Counted from the stretch's first letter, positions 1 to 7,529 are shown. The stretch is 14,336 nt of DNA from an uncultured Eubacteriales bacterium (GCA_900322165.1 ONYR01000157.1:1-14336), one strand, 5' to 3'. Translations and numbers: made by a program. The notes: generated by a model not told the origin, from the letters alone.

Positions 1-1
1 A

Positions 2-724
2 GCTCTGCGCAACACCTTCCTGCTGAGCTTCTACGGTCTGTGCTTCGGTTTCCCGATGCCGATCATTCTGGCGCTGTTCTTCAACGAAGTGAAGTCGGAC
101 ATCGCGAGATCCGTATTCCAGGTCCTGACCTACCTGCCCAAGTTCATGTCGACCGTTGTCATGACCTCTCTGGTCGTGATGCTTGTCAAGCAGGGTTCCC
201 TGACAACCGGCATGGGTATCGTCTCCAAGGCGCTTGCAGGTCTCGGCTGGATCTCTTACGATACCGCTAACGCAGGTCTTCTGAACAACCCGAACTTCTT
301 CCGTGCGATCTACCAGATCTCCGGTATCTGGGAAGGCGCCGGCTACGACAGTATCGTATTCTTCGCCGCCATTATCGCGATCTCCCCGACGAGCTACGAA
401 GCCGCTCAGATCGACGGCGCGAACAAGATGGCTCAGATGCGCTACGTCGTTCTTCCGAGCATCCTCTCCACGATCGTCATCATGTTGATCACGCGTATCG
501 GTTCGCTGCTGAATATCGGCTACGAAAAGGTACTGCTGCTCTACAACCCGAATACCTACGTTACCGCTGATGTTGTTTCCACCTTCGCACAGCGCTACGG
601 TCTCCTCGGTGCTTCCAAGGGTATCGCTTCCGCAGCTGAAATGATGAACAACGTAATCGGTATGCTGCTCGTTATCGGGTCCAACACGATCGCCCGCAAG
701 GCATCGAACGTTTCACTGTATTAA
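2..724 (+). CDS. Carbohydrate ABC transporter permease, LplB-like (5' truncated by window edge)
   Basis: Integral-membrane subunit of a CUT1-type sugar importer. The reading frame is open from base 2, so the start lies outside the window; about 240 residues are present, against roughly 300 for LplB-type permeases, so perhaps 60-80 N-terminal residues are missing. The visible part begins inside the transmembrane domain (A-L-R-N-T-F-L-L-S) and has several hydrophobic segments. The EAA loop that docks on the ATPase is clear at about bases 398-460 (E-A-A-Q-I-D-G-A, ending in V-V-L-P). The internal ATG at 56 is not the true start, because the same frame continues upstream with family-like sequence. 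The stop codon overlaps the ribosome binding site of the next permease, so the two are translationally adjacent and should form the heterodimeric channel. Substrate is inferred from the neighbours (pectic oligosaccharides), not from this sequence. Confidence 0.93.
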   Translation, partial: ALRNTFLLSFYGLCFGFPMPIILALFFNEVKSDIARSVFQVLTYLPKFMSTVVMTSLVVMLVKQGSLTTGMGIVSKALAGLGWISYDTANAGLLNNPNFFRAIYQISGIWEGAGYDSIVFFAAIIAISPTSYEAAQIDGANKMAQMRYVVLPSILSTIVIMLITRIGSLLNIGYEKVLLLYNPNTYVTADVVSTFAQRYGLLGASKGIASAAEMMNNVIGMLLVIGSNTIARKASNVSLY

Positions 725-739
725 GGAGGGAAGGCTAGC

Positions 740-1630
740 ATGAAAAGAAAACTCGAGGTAACCGAGCTGATCTTCAAAATCATCAGCTACACCCTGCTGA
801 CCGTCTTCGCGCTTCTCTGCCTCTACCCGTTCGTTTACGCCATCTCCGCTTCCATCTCGGGCGCGCAGGCTGTTAACTACGGTGAGGTCGTCCTGTTCCC
901 GAAGGATGTCCAGTTCCAGGCCTTCAAGCGTATGTTCAGCGACAACATGTTCTGGAATTCCTATTCCAACACGCTGTTCCTGACCCTCTACGGTACGATC
1001 TGGGCTCTGGGCGTTTCCATCCTCGGTGCGTACGCGCTTTCCAAGAAGCGCCTTCTGTTCCGCAAGTTCTTCAACTTCTTCCTTGTCTTCACGATGTGGT
1101 TCTCCGCCGGTCTTGTACCGCAGTACCTGAACTACCTGCAGACGAAAGCTGTTTTCAACAGCGTCGGCATCATGGATGACAAATGGCTGGTCGTTATTGC
1201 CATGGGTATGGCGGCCATGAACGTCATTCTTCTGCGTAACGCGTTTGAAGGCGTTCCGTCCGAAATCGAAGAAGCCGCGATCGTTGACGGCGCTTCCGAG
1301 TTCCAGGTCCTCTCCAAGGTCTACATCCCGATGAGCAAGTCCACCATCGCGACGGTCGCCCTGTTCTTTGCGATCTCCCGCTGGAACGGATACTTCTGGG
1401 CACGCCAGATGATCTCCAACTCGAACGAGCATCCGCTGCAGGTCTTCATCCGTCTGAAGCTTGAGGAATTCACCGATCCGGAGTTCATGGCCGGCTGGAA
1501 CGAAGTTTACGCTTCCGACTCCGTCATCTACGCCCTGATCGTCTGCTCCATCGTCCCGATCCTCATCATCTACCCCTTCATCCAGAAGTACTTCGCGAAG
1601 GGCGTCAATGTGGGCGGCGTCAAGGAGTGA
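740..1630 (+). CDS. Carbohydrate ABC transporter permease, YtcP-like
   Basis: Second permease of the importer, 296 residues, the normal family length. Six hydrophobic segments lie at about residues 12-37, 77-99, 110-132, 149-167, 200-220 and 258-282. The EAA loop is at 178-197 (E-A-A-I-V-D-G-A then Y-I-P), and the C-terminus ends in a V-G-G-V-K-E tail like those of YtcP/LplC-type proteins. The start is set by AAGGAGG at 723-729, which overlaps the upstream stop codon. Only 15 bp separate it from permease 1, as expected for a co-translated pair. It should sit in the cytoplasmic membrane and contact the ATPase through the EAA loop. Oligogalacturonide or rhamnogalacturonan transport is inferred from the GH28, GH105, kduI and eda neighbours. 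Confidence 0.94.
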   Translation: MKRKLEVTELIFKIISYTLLTVFALLCLYPFVYAISASISGAQAVNYGEVVLFPKDVQFQAFKRMFSDNMFWNSYSNTLFLTLYGTIWALGVSILGAYALSKKRLLFRKFFNFFLVFTMWFSAGLVPQYLNYLQTKAVFNSVGIMDDKWLVVIAMGMAAMNVILLRNAFEGVPSEIEEAAIVDGASEFQVLSKVYIPMSKSTIATVALFFAISRWNGYFWARQMISNSNEHPLQVFIRLKLEEFTDPEFMAGWNEVYASDSVIYALIVCSIVPILIIYPFIQKYFAKGVNVGGVKE

Positions 1631-1649
1631 TCCTTACCTAAGTATATTT

Positions 1650-1665
1650 TTCGGATTTTTCCGAA
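1650..1665 (+). other. Small stem-loop between permease 2 and binding-protein genes
   Basis: TTCGGA (1650-1655), a TTTT loop and TCCGAA (1660-1665) form a perfect 6-bp hairpin in the 72-bp gap. The T-run is in the loop and precedes the stem, and no U-tract follows it, so it is not a convincing terminator. It may partly shield the downstream binding-protein message. The following stretch is AT-rich (TATAAA at 1669-1674) but has no matching -35, so I do not call a promoter. Confidence 0.4.
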
Positions 1666-1702
1666 CAATATAAAATGTTTCTTAGTTTCACAGGAGGAAA
1701 TT

Positions 1703-3898
1703 ATGAAAGAGAGCAAATCTCTGCTGGCGCTCGCGCTGGTTGTGATCCTTGCTGTAACGGCCCTCTCCGGCTGCTCCAACAAGATCGATACCAGTGAGTT
1801 TGAGTCTTCCACGAAGACCGAGTCCAGCACCCAGACCGAAAACAGCACCTCCACCGACTCTACCGAAGAGTCTTCCGAGGAAGCTCCGAAGCTTGTTTAC
1901 GCTGATGGCACCGTGCTTCGCATGGCTACCGGTTACAACAGCTCCAAGACCGGCCTTTTCTTCGACGCTGAAGTCGCAGGCGAAGGCATCACCCTGGCCG
2001 ACGGCAACACCTATCATGCCGGCGACCTGAAACCCACCTGGGTCGAAGTTGAGAACGTCCTGCACGTTGTCTTCGAAGACAAGTATCAGGGCAACAGCTC
2101 CACCAAGGAGTTCGAGTACTGGAAAGAGCGTCTGACTGACGTTGATATGCTGAGCGGTACCGCTTCCACCCTTACCGAGTACGGTGAGGCAGGTTCCATC
2201 GTCAACATCGCCGAGTACCTCGACATGATGCCGAACTTCAAGGCTTACCTTGATGCGAACCCGATCGTTCGTCTTTCCATCACCGGCAACACCGATACCG
2301 GCGCGATCTACTTCAGCCCCTACTTCGACGGTGTCAACGATATCGAAAAGATGCCGCTGATGCGTACTGACTGGGTTGTCAAGCTTCTGGACGGCGAAGG
2401 CGAATTCACCGCTGAGCAGTCTCATGATCTTGCAGCTGCTGTCTACGAGCCCTACATGCCCACCTCCGGCAAGGTCGACATTGATGTTGTTAACCTTGAA
2501 GGAACCGCAGTCGAGACCATCACCAAGGACTACGATGCTGCCGGCAACATTGTCGACACCATGAACAAGGCCCTTGCTTCCGGTAAGGTTGACGGTGTTG
2601 CTGCTGTCAACATGCTCCGTGAGTACATCGACAAGGCTTACAACGGCTACTACGGCACCACTCGTTCCAACCTGTTCTGCGGTCAGAACGCTGCTTGGGA
2701 TGCTGACGAACTCGTCGCCCTCCTTCGCTGCGTCGTCGCTAACAGCTACACGCTGAACGGCACCGACACCATTCAGGGTCTGTTCACTCGTGAAGAGGCT
2801 AACCTGCAGCGCCGTTCCGATATGTTCCGTTTCTGCGGCACTCTGTTTGGTGTCCGCGGCCTTGAGTCCCGTCAGGATTACCTGTACGTTGGCGCTGATG
2901 GACTGCTCCATGACGCTCGTCAGGAAGAAGACACCTACATCGCGCTTGAGAGAATGAACGCGATGGTTCAGGAAGGCCTCATCTCCAAGGCATTCGTTGA
3001 TATGTCCGACGAGAAGACCCAGACCTACCTTGAGAACGACCTTGGTTTCATGCACTACGACTACAACCAGACCCAAACCCTGTACAACGCGACTGCTCTG
3101 CAGGAAGGCGAGAAGTACATGGCTGTCATGGTTCCGGTTGCCCGCTGGTTCGACGGAACCGACCCGAACGGCGTTTACATGCGCTTTACCGAGTCCTGGA
3201 GATCCGTAAAGACCGATGGCTGGGGCATTTCCAAGCCCGGTGTCGGCGATGATCAGGACAAGCTTTACGCTGCCCTTGCTCTTATCGACTTCGCTTACAG
3301 CCCCGAAGGCCAGATCCTGATGTCCTATGGTCCGGATGCATTCATCAAGACCAACGATGACGGTTCCTACGTGACCTTCAACTTCAACGGCACCGAGATG
3401 CCGGTGATCGCGGATGCTACCTACGCTGAGCTGTGGGAGAAGGCTTCCGGCAACTACACCAACTATGCTCGTCAGTACCTTGGTTCTACCCTGTCCTTCG
3501 TTAAGAGCCAGGCATTCGAGTATCAGTGCACCCATGAAGTCGGACGTGAAGGCGCCGGATACATTTCCACCGCTATCGCGCTCGGCACCATCCATCATCC
3601 TGAGCTTGCTCTGGCCGAGAATCCTTGGTACACCAGCATGCCGACCGTTCTTCCGACCACGACCGTCGAGAGTGATACCATCAACTCCTACACGGATCTG
3701 GCTCAGAAGTTCTCCACCGCTAAGGGTGCTGAGAATGTCATGGTCGACATCATCGTCAAGGGCCTCACCATTGAAGGCTTCTCTTCCGCAGCTGAAGCTG
3801 TTCAGACTGTTTCCTCCGCTTACAGCGGCCTGCAGTATCTGACCCTGAAGCAGGATGCTTACAACCGTATCGTTGCTTACTACACCACCCTTAACTGA
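1703..3898 (+). CDS. Extracellular sugar-binding lipoprotein of the ABC importer (large LplA-like protein)
   Basis: Captures the substrate outside the cell and delivers it to the two permeases. A lipoprotein signal peptide is clear: basic N-terminus, hydrophobic core at about residues 7-20, lipobox L-S-G-C with Cys24 as the lipidated residue. A Ser/Thr/Glu-rich linker follows (about 25-62), typical of a tether on a Gram-positive surface. The mature region carries LplA-like stretches such as M-P-L-M-R-T-D-W-V at 217-225. At 731 residues it is clearly longer than the roughly 500-560 usual for such proteins, which suggests inserted subdomains, possibly around 245-330. AGGAGG at 1692-1697 fixes the start. 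Its place right after the permeases, with a stem-loop on each side of the gene, fits the common pattern of higher expression for binding proteins. Ligand identity is inferred only from context. Confidence 0.88.
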   Translation: MKESKSLLALALVVILAVTALSGCSNKIDTSEFESSTKTESSTQTENSTSTDSTEESSEEAPKLVYADGTVLRMATGYNSSKTGLFFDAEVAGEGITLADGNTYHAGDLKPTWVEVENVLHVVFEDKYQGNSSTKEFEYWKERLTDVDMLSGTASTLTEYGEAGSIVNIAEYLDMMPNFKAYLDANPIVRLSITGNTDTGAIYFSPYFDGVNDIEKMPLMRTDWVVKLLDGEGEFTAEQSHDLAAAVYEPYMPTSGKVDIDVVNLEGTAVETITKDYDAAGNIVDTMNKALASGKVDGVAAVNMLREYIDKAYNGYYGTTRSNLFCGQNAAWDADELVALLRCVVANSYTLNGTDTIQGLFTREEANLQRRSDMFRFCGTLFGVRGLESRQDYLYVGADGLLHDARQEEDTYIALERMNAMVQEGLISKAFVDMSDEKTQTYLENDLGFMHYDYNQTQTLYNATALQEGEKYMAVMVPVARWFDGTDPNGVYMRFTESWRSVKTDGWGISKPGVGDDQDKLYAALALIDFAYSPEGQILMSYGPDAFIKTNDDGSYVTFNFNGTEMPVIADATYAELWEKASGNYTNYARQYLGSTLSFVKSQAFEYQCTHEVGREGAGYISTAIALGTIHHPELALAENPWYTSMPTVLPTTTVESDTINSYTDLAQKFSTAKGAENVMVDIIVKGLTIEGFSSAAEAVQTVSSAYSGLQYLTLKQDAYNRIVAYYTTLN

Positions 3899-3950
3899 TC
3901 CACACACATTATTGCCCGACACACTTAAGTTGATCGGTTGATCCAAGATT

Positions 3951-3975
3951 CCGGAGAGGCCAAAAGCCTCTCCGG
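3951..3975 (+). other. Perfect 10-bp intercistronic stem-loop without U-tract
   Basis: CCGGAGAGGC (3951-3960), loop CAAAA, GCCTCTCCGG (3966-3975). The stem is perfect and GC-rich. No T-run follows, and a ribosome binding site with the next gene comes about 25 bp later. It therefore looks like an mRNA-stabilising or processing hairpin for the upstream binding-protein transcript, or a partial attenuator, and not a full terminator. It also argues against using the in-frame ATG at 3938 as the start of the next gene. Confidence 0.7.
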
Positions 3976-4012
3976 TGATCCGGATTTAAGTCCGTCAACG
4001 AGGAGGTCTCCC

Positions 4013-4603
4013 ATGTATAAGAAGCAGTTGGTCGCTCAAAAAATTGTATGCCTGCTGGCTATTATCTCCAGCGCGGTTCTCTTCGTCTATGCACTCGGTA
4101 TTATGACCGATCTGTATGATGCCCTCTATTCGACGATGCGCAACCCCAACGATCTGACGCAGACGTCCGTTCCGGGTTCCATCATCTACTATGATATGCA
4201 GGGCTTTAACCGTGCGCTGTTATCCGCGAGTATCGTCTCGATTCTGGTCAGCTGCTTGCTCTATATCACCAACACACATATCAGGCGCCGTTATTACATC
4301 GCCAACTATGTGTCTACCGCACTGGCCGTTATCTGCAATCTCGTGATCATCGTCTGGTCTCATGTCCAGATCGAAGCTTACAAGGCACAGTTCCTCCAGA
4401 TCGATTTTGAAGCTCTCAAGGCTCATTCCGAACTCTGGAAAACCCTGTATACGGAATCGACCTTCTGGTTCGATATCCACTACGCCGTCGCAGCGCTGCT
4501 TTGCATCAGCACCGTGGCCCTTGTCCTTAACCTGATTTGGAAAGTCAATCTGATGAAAGAAGAAAAGCATCTCCTGGATGCCGGAAAGGAAGTGGCAGCA
4601 TGA
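4013..4603 (+). CDS. Small four-helix membrane protein, unrecognised family (membrane protein A)
   Basis: 196 residues; I do not recognise the family. Four hydrophobic segments lie at about 11-31, 68-88, 97-117 and 154-176, separated by two loops of about 36 residues (32-67 and 118-153), with a basic R-R-R cluster at 91-93 between helices 2 and 3 and a charged C-terminal tail. With a basic N-terminus (K3, K4), the positive-inside rule places both termini in the cytoplasm and both long loops outside. There is no signal peptidase site and no catalytic motif I can see. The start at 4013 is chosen over the in-frame ATG at 3938 because AGGAGG at 4001-4006 directly precedes it and the extra upstream codons run through the 3951-3975 hairpin. 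It ends in an ATGA overlap with the next gene. Context suggests an accessory or regulatory subunit of the importer; that is inference. Confidence 0.8.
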   Translation: MYKKQLVAQKIVCLLAIISSAVLFVYALGIMTDLYDALYSTMRNPNDLTQTSVPGSIIYYDMQGFNRALLSASIVSILVSCLLYITNTHIRRRYYIANYVSTALAVICNLVIIVWSHVQIEAYKAQFLQIDFEALKAHSELWKTLYTESTFWFDIHYAVAALLCISTVALVLNLIWKVNLMKEEKHLLDAGKEVAA

Positions 4604-5091
4604 CAAGCGAAGAAAAAACCATCCAGCGCGACAGAATGCGCTTTACGAAAAACAAAGCCTCTTCGGGCCTTGCCCTGCTTGCGATCCTTCTGAACGTTTT
4701 CTACTTCGTCAGCATCTATAAATCCGATGTCGGAACGTATTACTATACGATCCTGATCGGTGCGTCCATCATCTACAATCTCGTCTTCATGCTGGCAGTT
4801 TTCCTTTGCTCCGAAGGCGTCAAGAACTACAAAGCTTCCTTCGGCTACGCCATGATCGTCATCGGTGCGCTTCAGATCATCCGCATCTTTATCCTTCCGA
4901 TGCACGCAAGCAAGGCGACGATCGTCATCAAGGAAGTGGAAACGATCGTTATGGGTCCCGGACAGTTCACCCGTCTGCTGGTTTACCTGATTGCGTCTGC
5001 AGCCTGCCTCATCGCCGGCGGCATCATCGCAATCTACAAGAGTCGGGAGCTTGCCCAGCACGAGGCCGCTCTTGAACAAAAAGCCGCATAA
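4600..5091 (+). CDS. Small four-helix membrane protein, unrecognised family (membrane protein B)
   Basis: 163 residues, family not recognised. The charged N-terminus (about residues 1-20) is followed by hydrophobic segments at about 21-41, 49-70, 78-99 and 124-146 and a charged helical tail. The loop between helices 3 and 4 is the longest (about 24 residues) and is predicted to be outside. The start at 4600 is preferred over the in-frame ATG at 4537 because it overlaps the previous stop codon as ATGA, with a purine-rich GGAAAGGAAG just upstream; the longer form would overlap gene A by 67 bases. The tight coupling implies A and B are made in fixed ratio and may form a complex. The next gene, 14 bp downstream, encodes the ATPase. 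No function can be assigned from sequence. Confidence 0.8.
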   Translation: MTSEEKTIQRDRMRFTKNKASSGLALLAILLNVFYFVSIYKSDVGTYYYTILIGASIIYNLVFMLAVFLCSEGVKNYKASFGYAMIVIGALQIIRIFILPMHASKATIVIKEVETIVMGPGQFTRLLVYLIASAACLIAGGIIAIYKSRELAQHEAALEQKAA

Positions 5092-5105
5092 GGAGAGTAA
5101 CCGAG

Positions 5106-6191
5106 ATGGCACAACTTAGCTTACAGCATATCGATAAGATCTATGACAACAATGTCCAGGCCGTTTTCGACTTCAACCTTGATGTCAAGGACGGCGAGCT
5201 GATCGTTCTGGTCGGACCTTCCGGCTGCGGTAAGTCCACCACCCTGCGCATGGTCGCCGGTCTGGAGGATATCTCCGCCGGTCACCTGCTTCTCGACGGC
5301 AAGGACATTACCCAGACCCCCGCCAAAGACCGCGACATGGCCATGGTTTTCCAGAACTACGCACTGTACGGTCACATGACCATCTACGAGAACATGGCGT
5401 TCTCCCTGACCCTTCGCAAGGAAGACCCCAACGTCATCCACAAGAAGGTACTTGCAGCCGCTGAAGTCCTCGGCCTGACCAGTCAGCTGAACAAAAAACC
5501 GTCTCAGCTTTCCGGCGGACAGAGACAGCGTGTTGCGATGGGACGTTCCATCGTTCGTAACCCGAAGGTCTTCCTCTTTGACGAGCCTCTTTCCAACCTT
5601 GACGCAAAGCTCCGCGGTGCGACCCGCCGTGAGATCCTGCTGCTCCACAAGCGTCTTGGCGCGACGATGCTCTACGTCACCCACGACCAGACCGAAGCCC
5701 TGACGCTCGCTGACCGTATCGTCTGCATGTCCATGGGACATGTTCAGCAGGTCGGTACTCCGCTTGAGCTCTACGATAAGCCCGCTAACCTCTTCGTCGC
5801 CAGCTTCATCGGCCTGCCGCCCATGAACTTCTTCGATGTTAAGGTCGATGCCGGCAAGCTTGTCCACGATGAGTTCTCCCTGGAGCTGACTCCCGAGCAG
5901 AAGGAAACCCTGAAGGATTACAACGGCAAGGAGATCACCCTTGGCGTTCGTCCTGAAGATATCGTAGCCGGCGGCGAGATTCCGGTCCATGTTTTCTCCA
6001 ACGAGAACCTTGGCATGAACACCCTTGTTCACGGTCATCTTGGCAACACCAACACCCCGAAGAACAAGATCACGGCCAAGCTTCGCGGCTGGTGCGACTA
6101 CAAAGAAGGCGATGACATCAAGGTCTCCTTCAAGACCATGCATTTCTTCGACAAAGAAACCACCAATGCCATCCGGAAAGGAGACAACTGA
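5106..6191 (+). CDS. msmX: MsmX/UgpC-type ABC transporter ATP-binding protein (operon-embedded copy)
   Basis: Cytoplasmic ATPase that powers a CUT1 sugar importer; 361 residues, normal for MalK/MsmX. All motifs are intact: Walker A G-P-S-G-C-G-K-S-T at 37-45, signature L-S-G-G-Q at 135-139, Walker B F-L-F-D-E-P at 156-161 with catalytic Glu160, and switch His193 in Y-V-T-H-D. The segment after the ATPase domain starts with the MalK-like P-P-M-N-F, followed by a C-terminal OB/TOBE-type region. Two departures from the second copy at 11525 are visible: A-L-Y-G-H-M in the Q-loop region where that copy has A-L-Y-P-Q-M, and a more divergent C-terminal domain. MsmX-type ATPases often serve several importers, but this copy sits between unusual membrane genes of one transporter operon, which suggests it is dedicated. 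GGAGAG upstream sets the start. Confidence 0.95.
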   Translation: MAQLSLQHIDKIYDNNVQAVFDFNLDVKDGELIVLVGPSGCGKSTTLRMVAGLEDISAGHLLLDGKDITQTPAKDRDMAMVFQNYALYGHMTIYENMAFSLTLRKEDPNVIHKKVLAAAEVLGLTSQLNKKPSQLSGGQRQRVAMGRSIVRNPKVFLFDEPLSNLDAKLRGATRREILLLHKRLGATMLYVTHDQTEALTLADRIVCMSMGHVQQVGTPLELYDKPANLFVASFIGLPPMNFFDVKVDAGKLVHDEFSLELTPEQKETLKDYNGKEITLGVRPEDIVAGGEIPVHVFSNENLGMNTLVHGHLGNTNTPKNKITAKLRGWCDYKEGDDIKVSFKTMHFFDKETTNAIRKGDN

Positions 6192-6193
6192 TC

Positions 6194-6775
6194 ATGAGTG
6201 AAACTGCTAAGAAGTCTTCCGGGTTTCTTCCCGCTGTCAAAGAGTTCTTCCGTAAATTACTGGTTTCCCTGAAGCGTAAACCGCAGACGATCCCGCTGCT
6301 GATGCTCGCGATCACCTTCGTTTACTATTCGCTGAACCTGACTCAGATCTCCAACACGACCGCTAAGATTCAGGGCGCTGGCATGGGCCTTTGCGGCTTC
6401 GCCACGATGCTCTTCTCGATCCTTTCGCTGGTCTGCTTCATGAACGCGTTCCCGCACCGCAAAAAGGTCAACATCCCGATGCTCGTCCTGATGTTCGCGA
6501 TGCTCGCACTCATCATTTTCTGCGACTACTACTACATGGGCCGCATCACCGCTGCCCTGACCCGTCCGGAAAACCCGATCGCGATCAGTGCCAACACCCT
6601 TTACATCGCCAAAGCCTACAACATGCTGAATGACCACGTGATCATGCTGATCGTCTCCGTCGTTCTCGTTGCGCTGCTGCCGATCTACAGCAAGCTGCTG
6701 AAGAAGATCAAGACCTCCATCGAGGTTGCCGGCAACGCCGATATGGGTGAGATCGATATCTCCGGCGAAGATTAA
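6194..6775 (+). CDS. Small four-helix membrane protein, unrecognised family (membrane protein C)
   Basis: 193 residues, family not recognised. A basic, probably amphipathic N-terminus (about 1-31, many Lys/Arg) precedes hydrophobic segments at about 33-52, 64-86, 93-114 and 147-168; the last is followed by a lysine cluster (170-173) and an acidic tail. The layout (short first loop, basic second loop, longer third loop of about 32 residues) resembles membrane protein B, so distant paralogy is possible, though I see no clear residue identity. The start is 2 bp after the ATPase stop codon, with AAAGGAGA inside the end of that gene as ribosome binding site, so translation of the two is tightly linked. 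That makes a physical role with the ATPase or permeases plausible but unproven. Confidence 0.8.
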   Translation: MSETAKKSSGFLPAVKEFFRKLLVSLKRKPQTIPLLMLAITFVYYSLNLTQISNTTAKIQGAGMGLCGFATMLFSILSLVCFMNAFPHRKKVNIPMLVLMFAMLALIIFCDYYYMGRITAALTRPENPIAISANTLYIAKAYNMLNDHVIMLIVSVVLVALLPIYSKLLKKIKTSIEVAGNADMGEIDISGED

Positions 6776-6803
6776 GTCCTTTGTTTTCCTAAGATTCTAC
6801 CGG

Positions 6804-6825
6804 GTGGGAGGCATTTGCCTCCCAC
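6804..6825 (+). other. Perfect 9-bp intercistronic stem-loop without strong U-tract
   Basis: GTGGGAGGC (6804-6812), loop ATTT, GCCTCCCAC (6817-6825), followed by TCTTACTATGG, which is only weakly U-rich. It lies in the 109-bp gap before the next membrane gene. As with the 3951-3975 hairpin, it looks like a processing, stability or partial-attenuation element and not a complete terminator. Confidence 0.65.
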
Positions 6826-6842
6826 TCTTACTATGGAGGCTA

Positions 6843-6872
6843 ACGCGAAACGCGTGAAGTTATCTGCGTTTC
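6843..6872 (+). other. Alternative short hairpins just upstream of the 6885 start
   Basis: ACGCG (6843-6847) can pair with CGCGT (6851-6855), or GAAACGC (6847-6853) can pair with GCGTTTC (6866-6872). The two pairings share bases and exclude each other. The second ends only 4 bases before the GGAG ribosome binding site (6877-6880). A translational control role is possible but speculative. Confidence 0.3.
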
Positions 6873-6884
6873 ACATGGAGAATT

Positions 6885-7529
6885 ATGGCCAAGAAAAATA
6901 AAAATGTTCCTCATGAGGAACAAAAATCCGCTGCCGAGTATTACAAGCTCAATACCAAGGCGGTCGATGATCTTGTCACGGCCACCAAGGAAAACTCTCC
7001 CATCGTTCCCAAGGAGGAGCTGCGCAAATACAAGGCCAACAAAAAGTCGATTCCGAACTGGCTCAAGGTTGTCTTTATCAAGTTCTGGTTCAGCGGCGCG
7101 GTCTGCTTCTTCTTTCTCTGGGGACTCGGCTATTACATTCACGACCAGCTCGACCTTCTGTTTGTCAACGGTATCGCGCTCGGCGTGGTTACCGACCTTC
7201 TGACCAACAACGTCCTGCGCTTTATCGAGGAAACACCCGGTGCCAACAGCCCCTGGATGATGTTCCCCAAAAAGCGCTTCATCTCGTTCTTTCTCAACAT
7301 TCTCTACGCCTTTGTGATCTTGTTCTGTGAGTTTCTGCTCTACAACGAGATCAACCTGGCCATCGTTACCGCGACCGGCGCGACCGATACGGTTCCGCTC
7401 GGCGTCGAACCGATCCTGTTCGGTATCTTTTATCTCGTGATCGATCTGATCTTCCTCGGTGTCAAGCAGGTCTTCGTACGTATCGTCGAAGACGCGAAAG
7501 CCAAGGTCGATCAGGAACGTCATAAATGA
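6885..7529 (+). CDS. Membrane protein with charged N-terminal domain, unrecognised family (membrane protein D)
   Basis: 214 residues, family not recognised. Unlike A-C it has a hydrophilic, Lys/Glu-rich N-terminal part of about 58 residues, predicted to be cytoplasmic, then hydrophobic segments at about 61-83, 132-153 and 174-197 and a weaker one near 88-106, with a charged C-terminal tail. Between the second and third segments is a polar stretch with P-W-M-M-F-P-K-K (123-130). The ribosome binding site is GGAG at 6877-6880, only 4 bases from ATG, so spacing is slightly short; no better in-frame start is visible. It lies between membrane protein C and the GH28 gene, in the same direction as the operon. 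Role unknown; an accessory part of the importer or an unrelated membrane protein are both possible. Confidence 0.8.
   Translation: MAKKNKNVPHEEQKSAAEYYKLNTKAVDDLVTATKENSPIVPKEELRKYKANKKSIPNWLKVVFIKFWFSGAVCFFFLWGLGYYIHDQLDLLFVNGIALGVVTDLLTNNVLRFIEETPGANSPWMMFPKKRFISFFLNILYAFVILFCEFLLYNEINLAIVTATGATDTVPLGVEPILFGIFYLVIDLIFLGVKQVFVRIVEDAKAKVDQERHK

Noticed and set aside
1669..1674. TATAAA upstream of the binding-protein gene as an internal promoter -10
   Set aside because: No recognisable -35 lies 16-18 bp upstream (the sequence there is a T-run).
1688..3946. Minus-strand open frame of 752 codons opposite the binding-protein gene, longer than the sense gene
   Set aside because: It has no family-like sequence, while the sense frame has a lipobox, a ribosome binding site and operon context. 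It results from biased codon use (few codons whose complement is a stop). The same applies to the long minus frames opposite the ATPases, GH28 and kduI.
3951..3975. Hairpin considered as a transcription terminator
   Set aside because: No T-run follows and same-strand genes continue with close spacing, so it is recorded as an intercistronic stem-loop.
3938..4012. Upstream in-frame ATG extending membrane protein A by 25 residues
   Set aside because: There is no ribosome binding site before it, the extension is polar and runs through the 3951-3975 hairpin, and AGGAGG is ideally placed before the ATG at 4013.
4537..4599. Upstream in-frame ATG extending membrane protein B by 21 residues
   Set aside because: It would overlap gene A by 67 bases with no ribosome binding site. 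The ATGA overlap at 4600 is the normal coupled arrangement.
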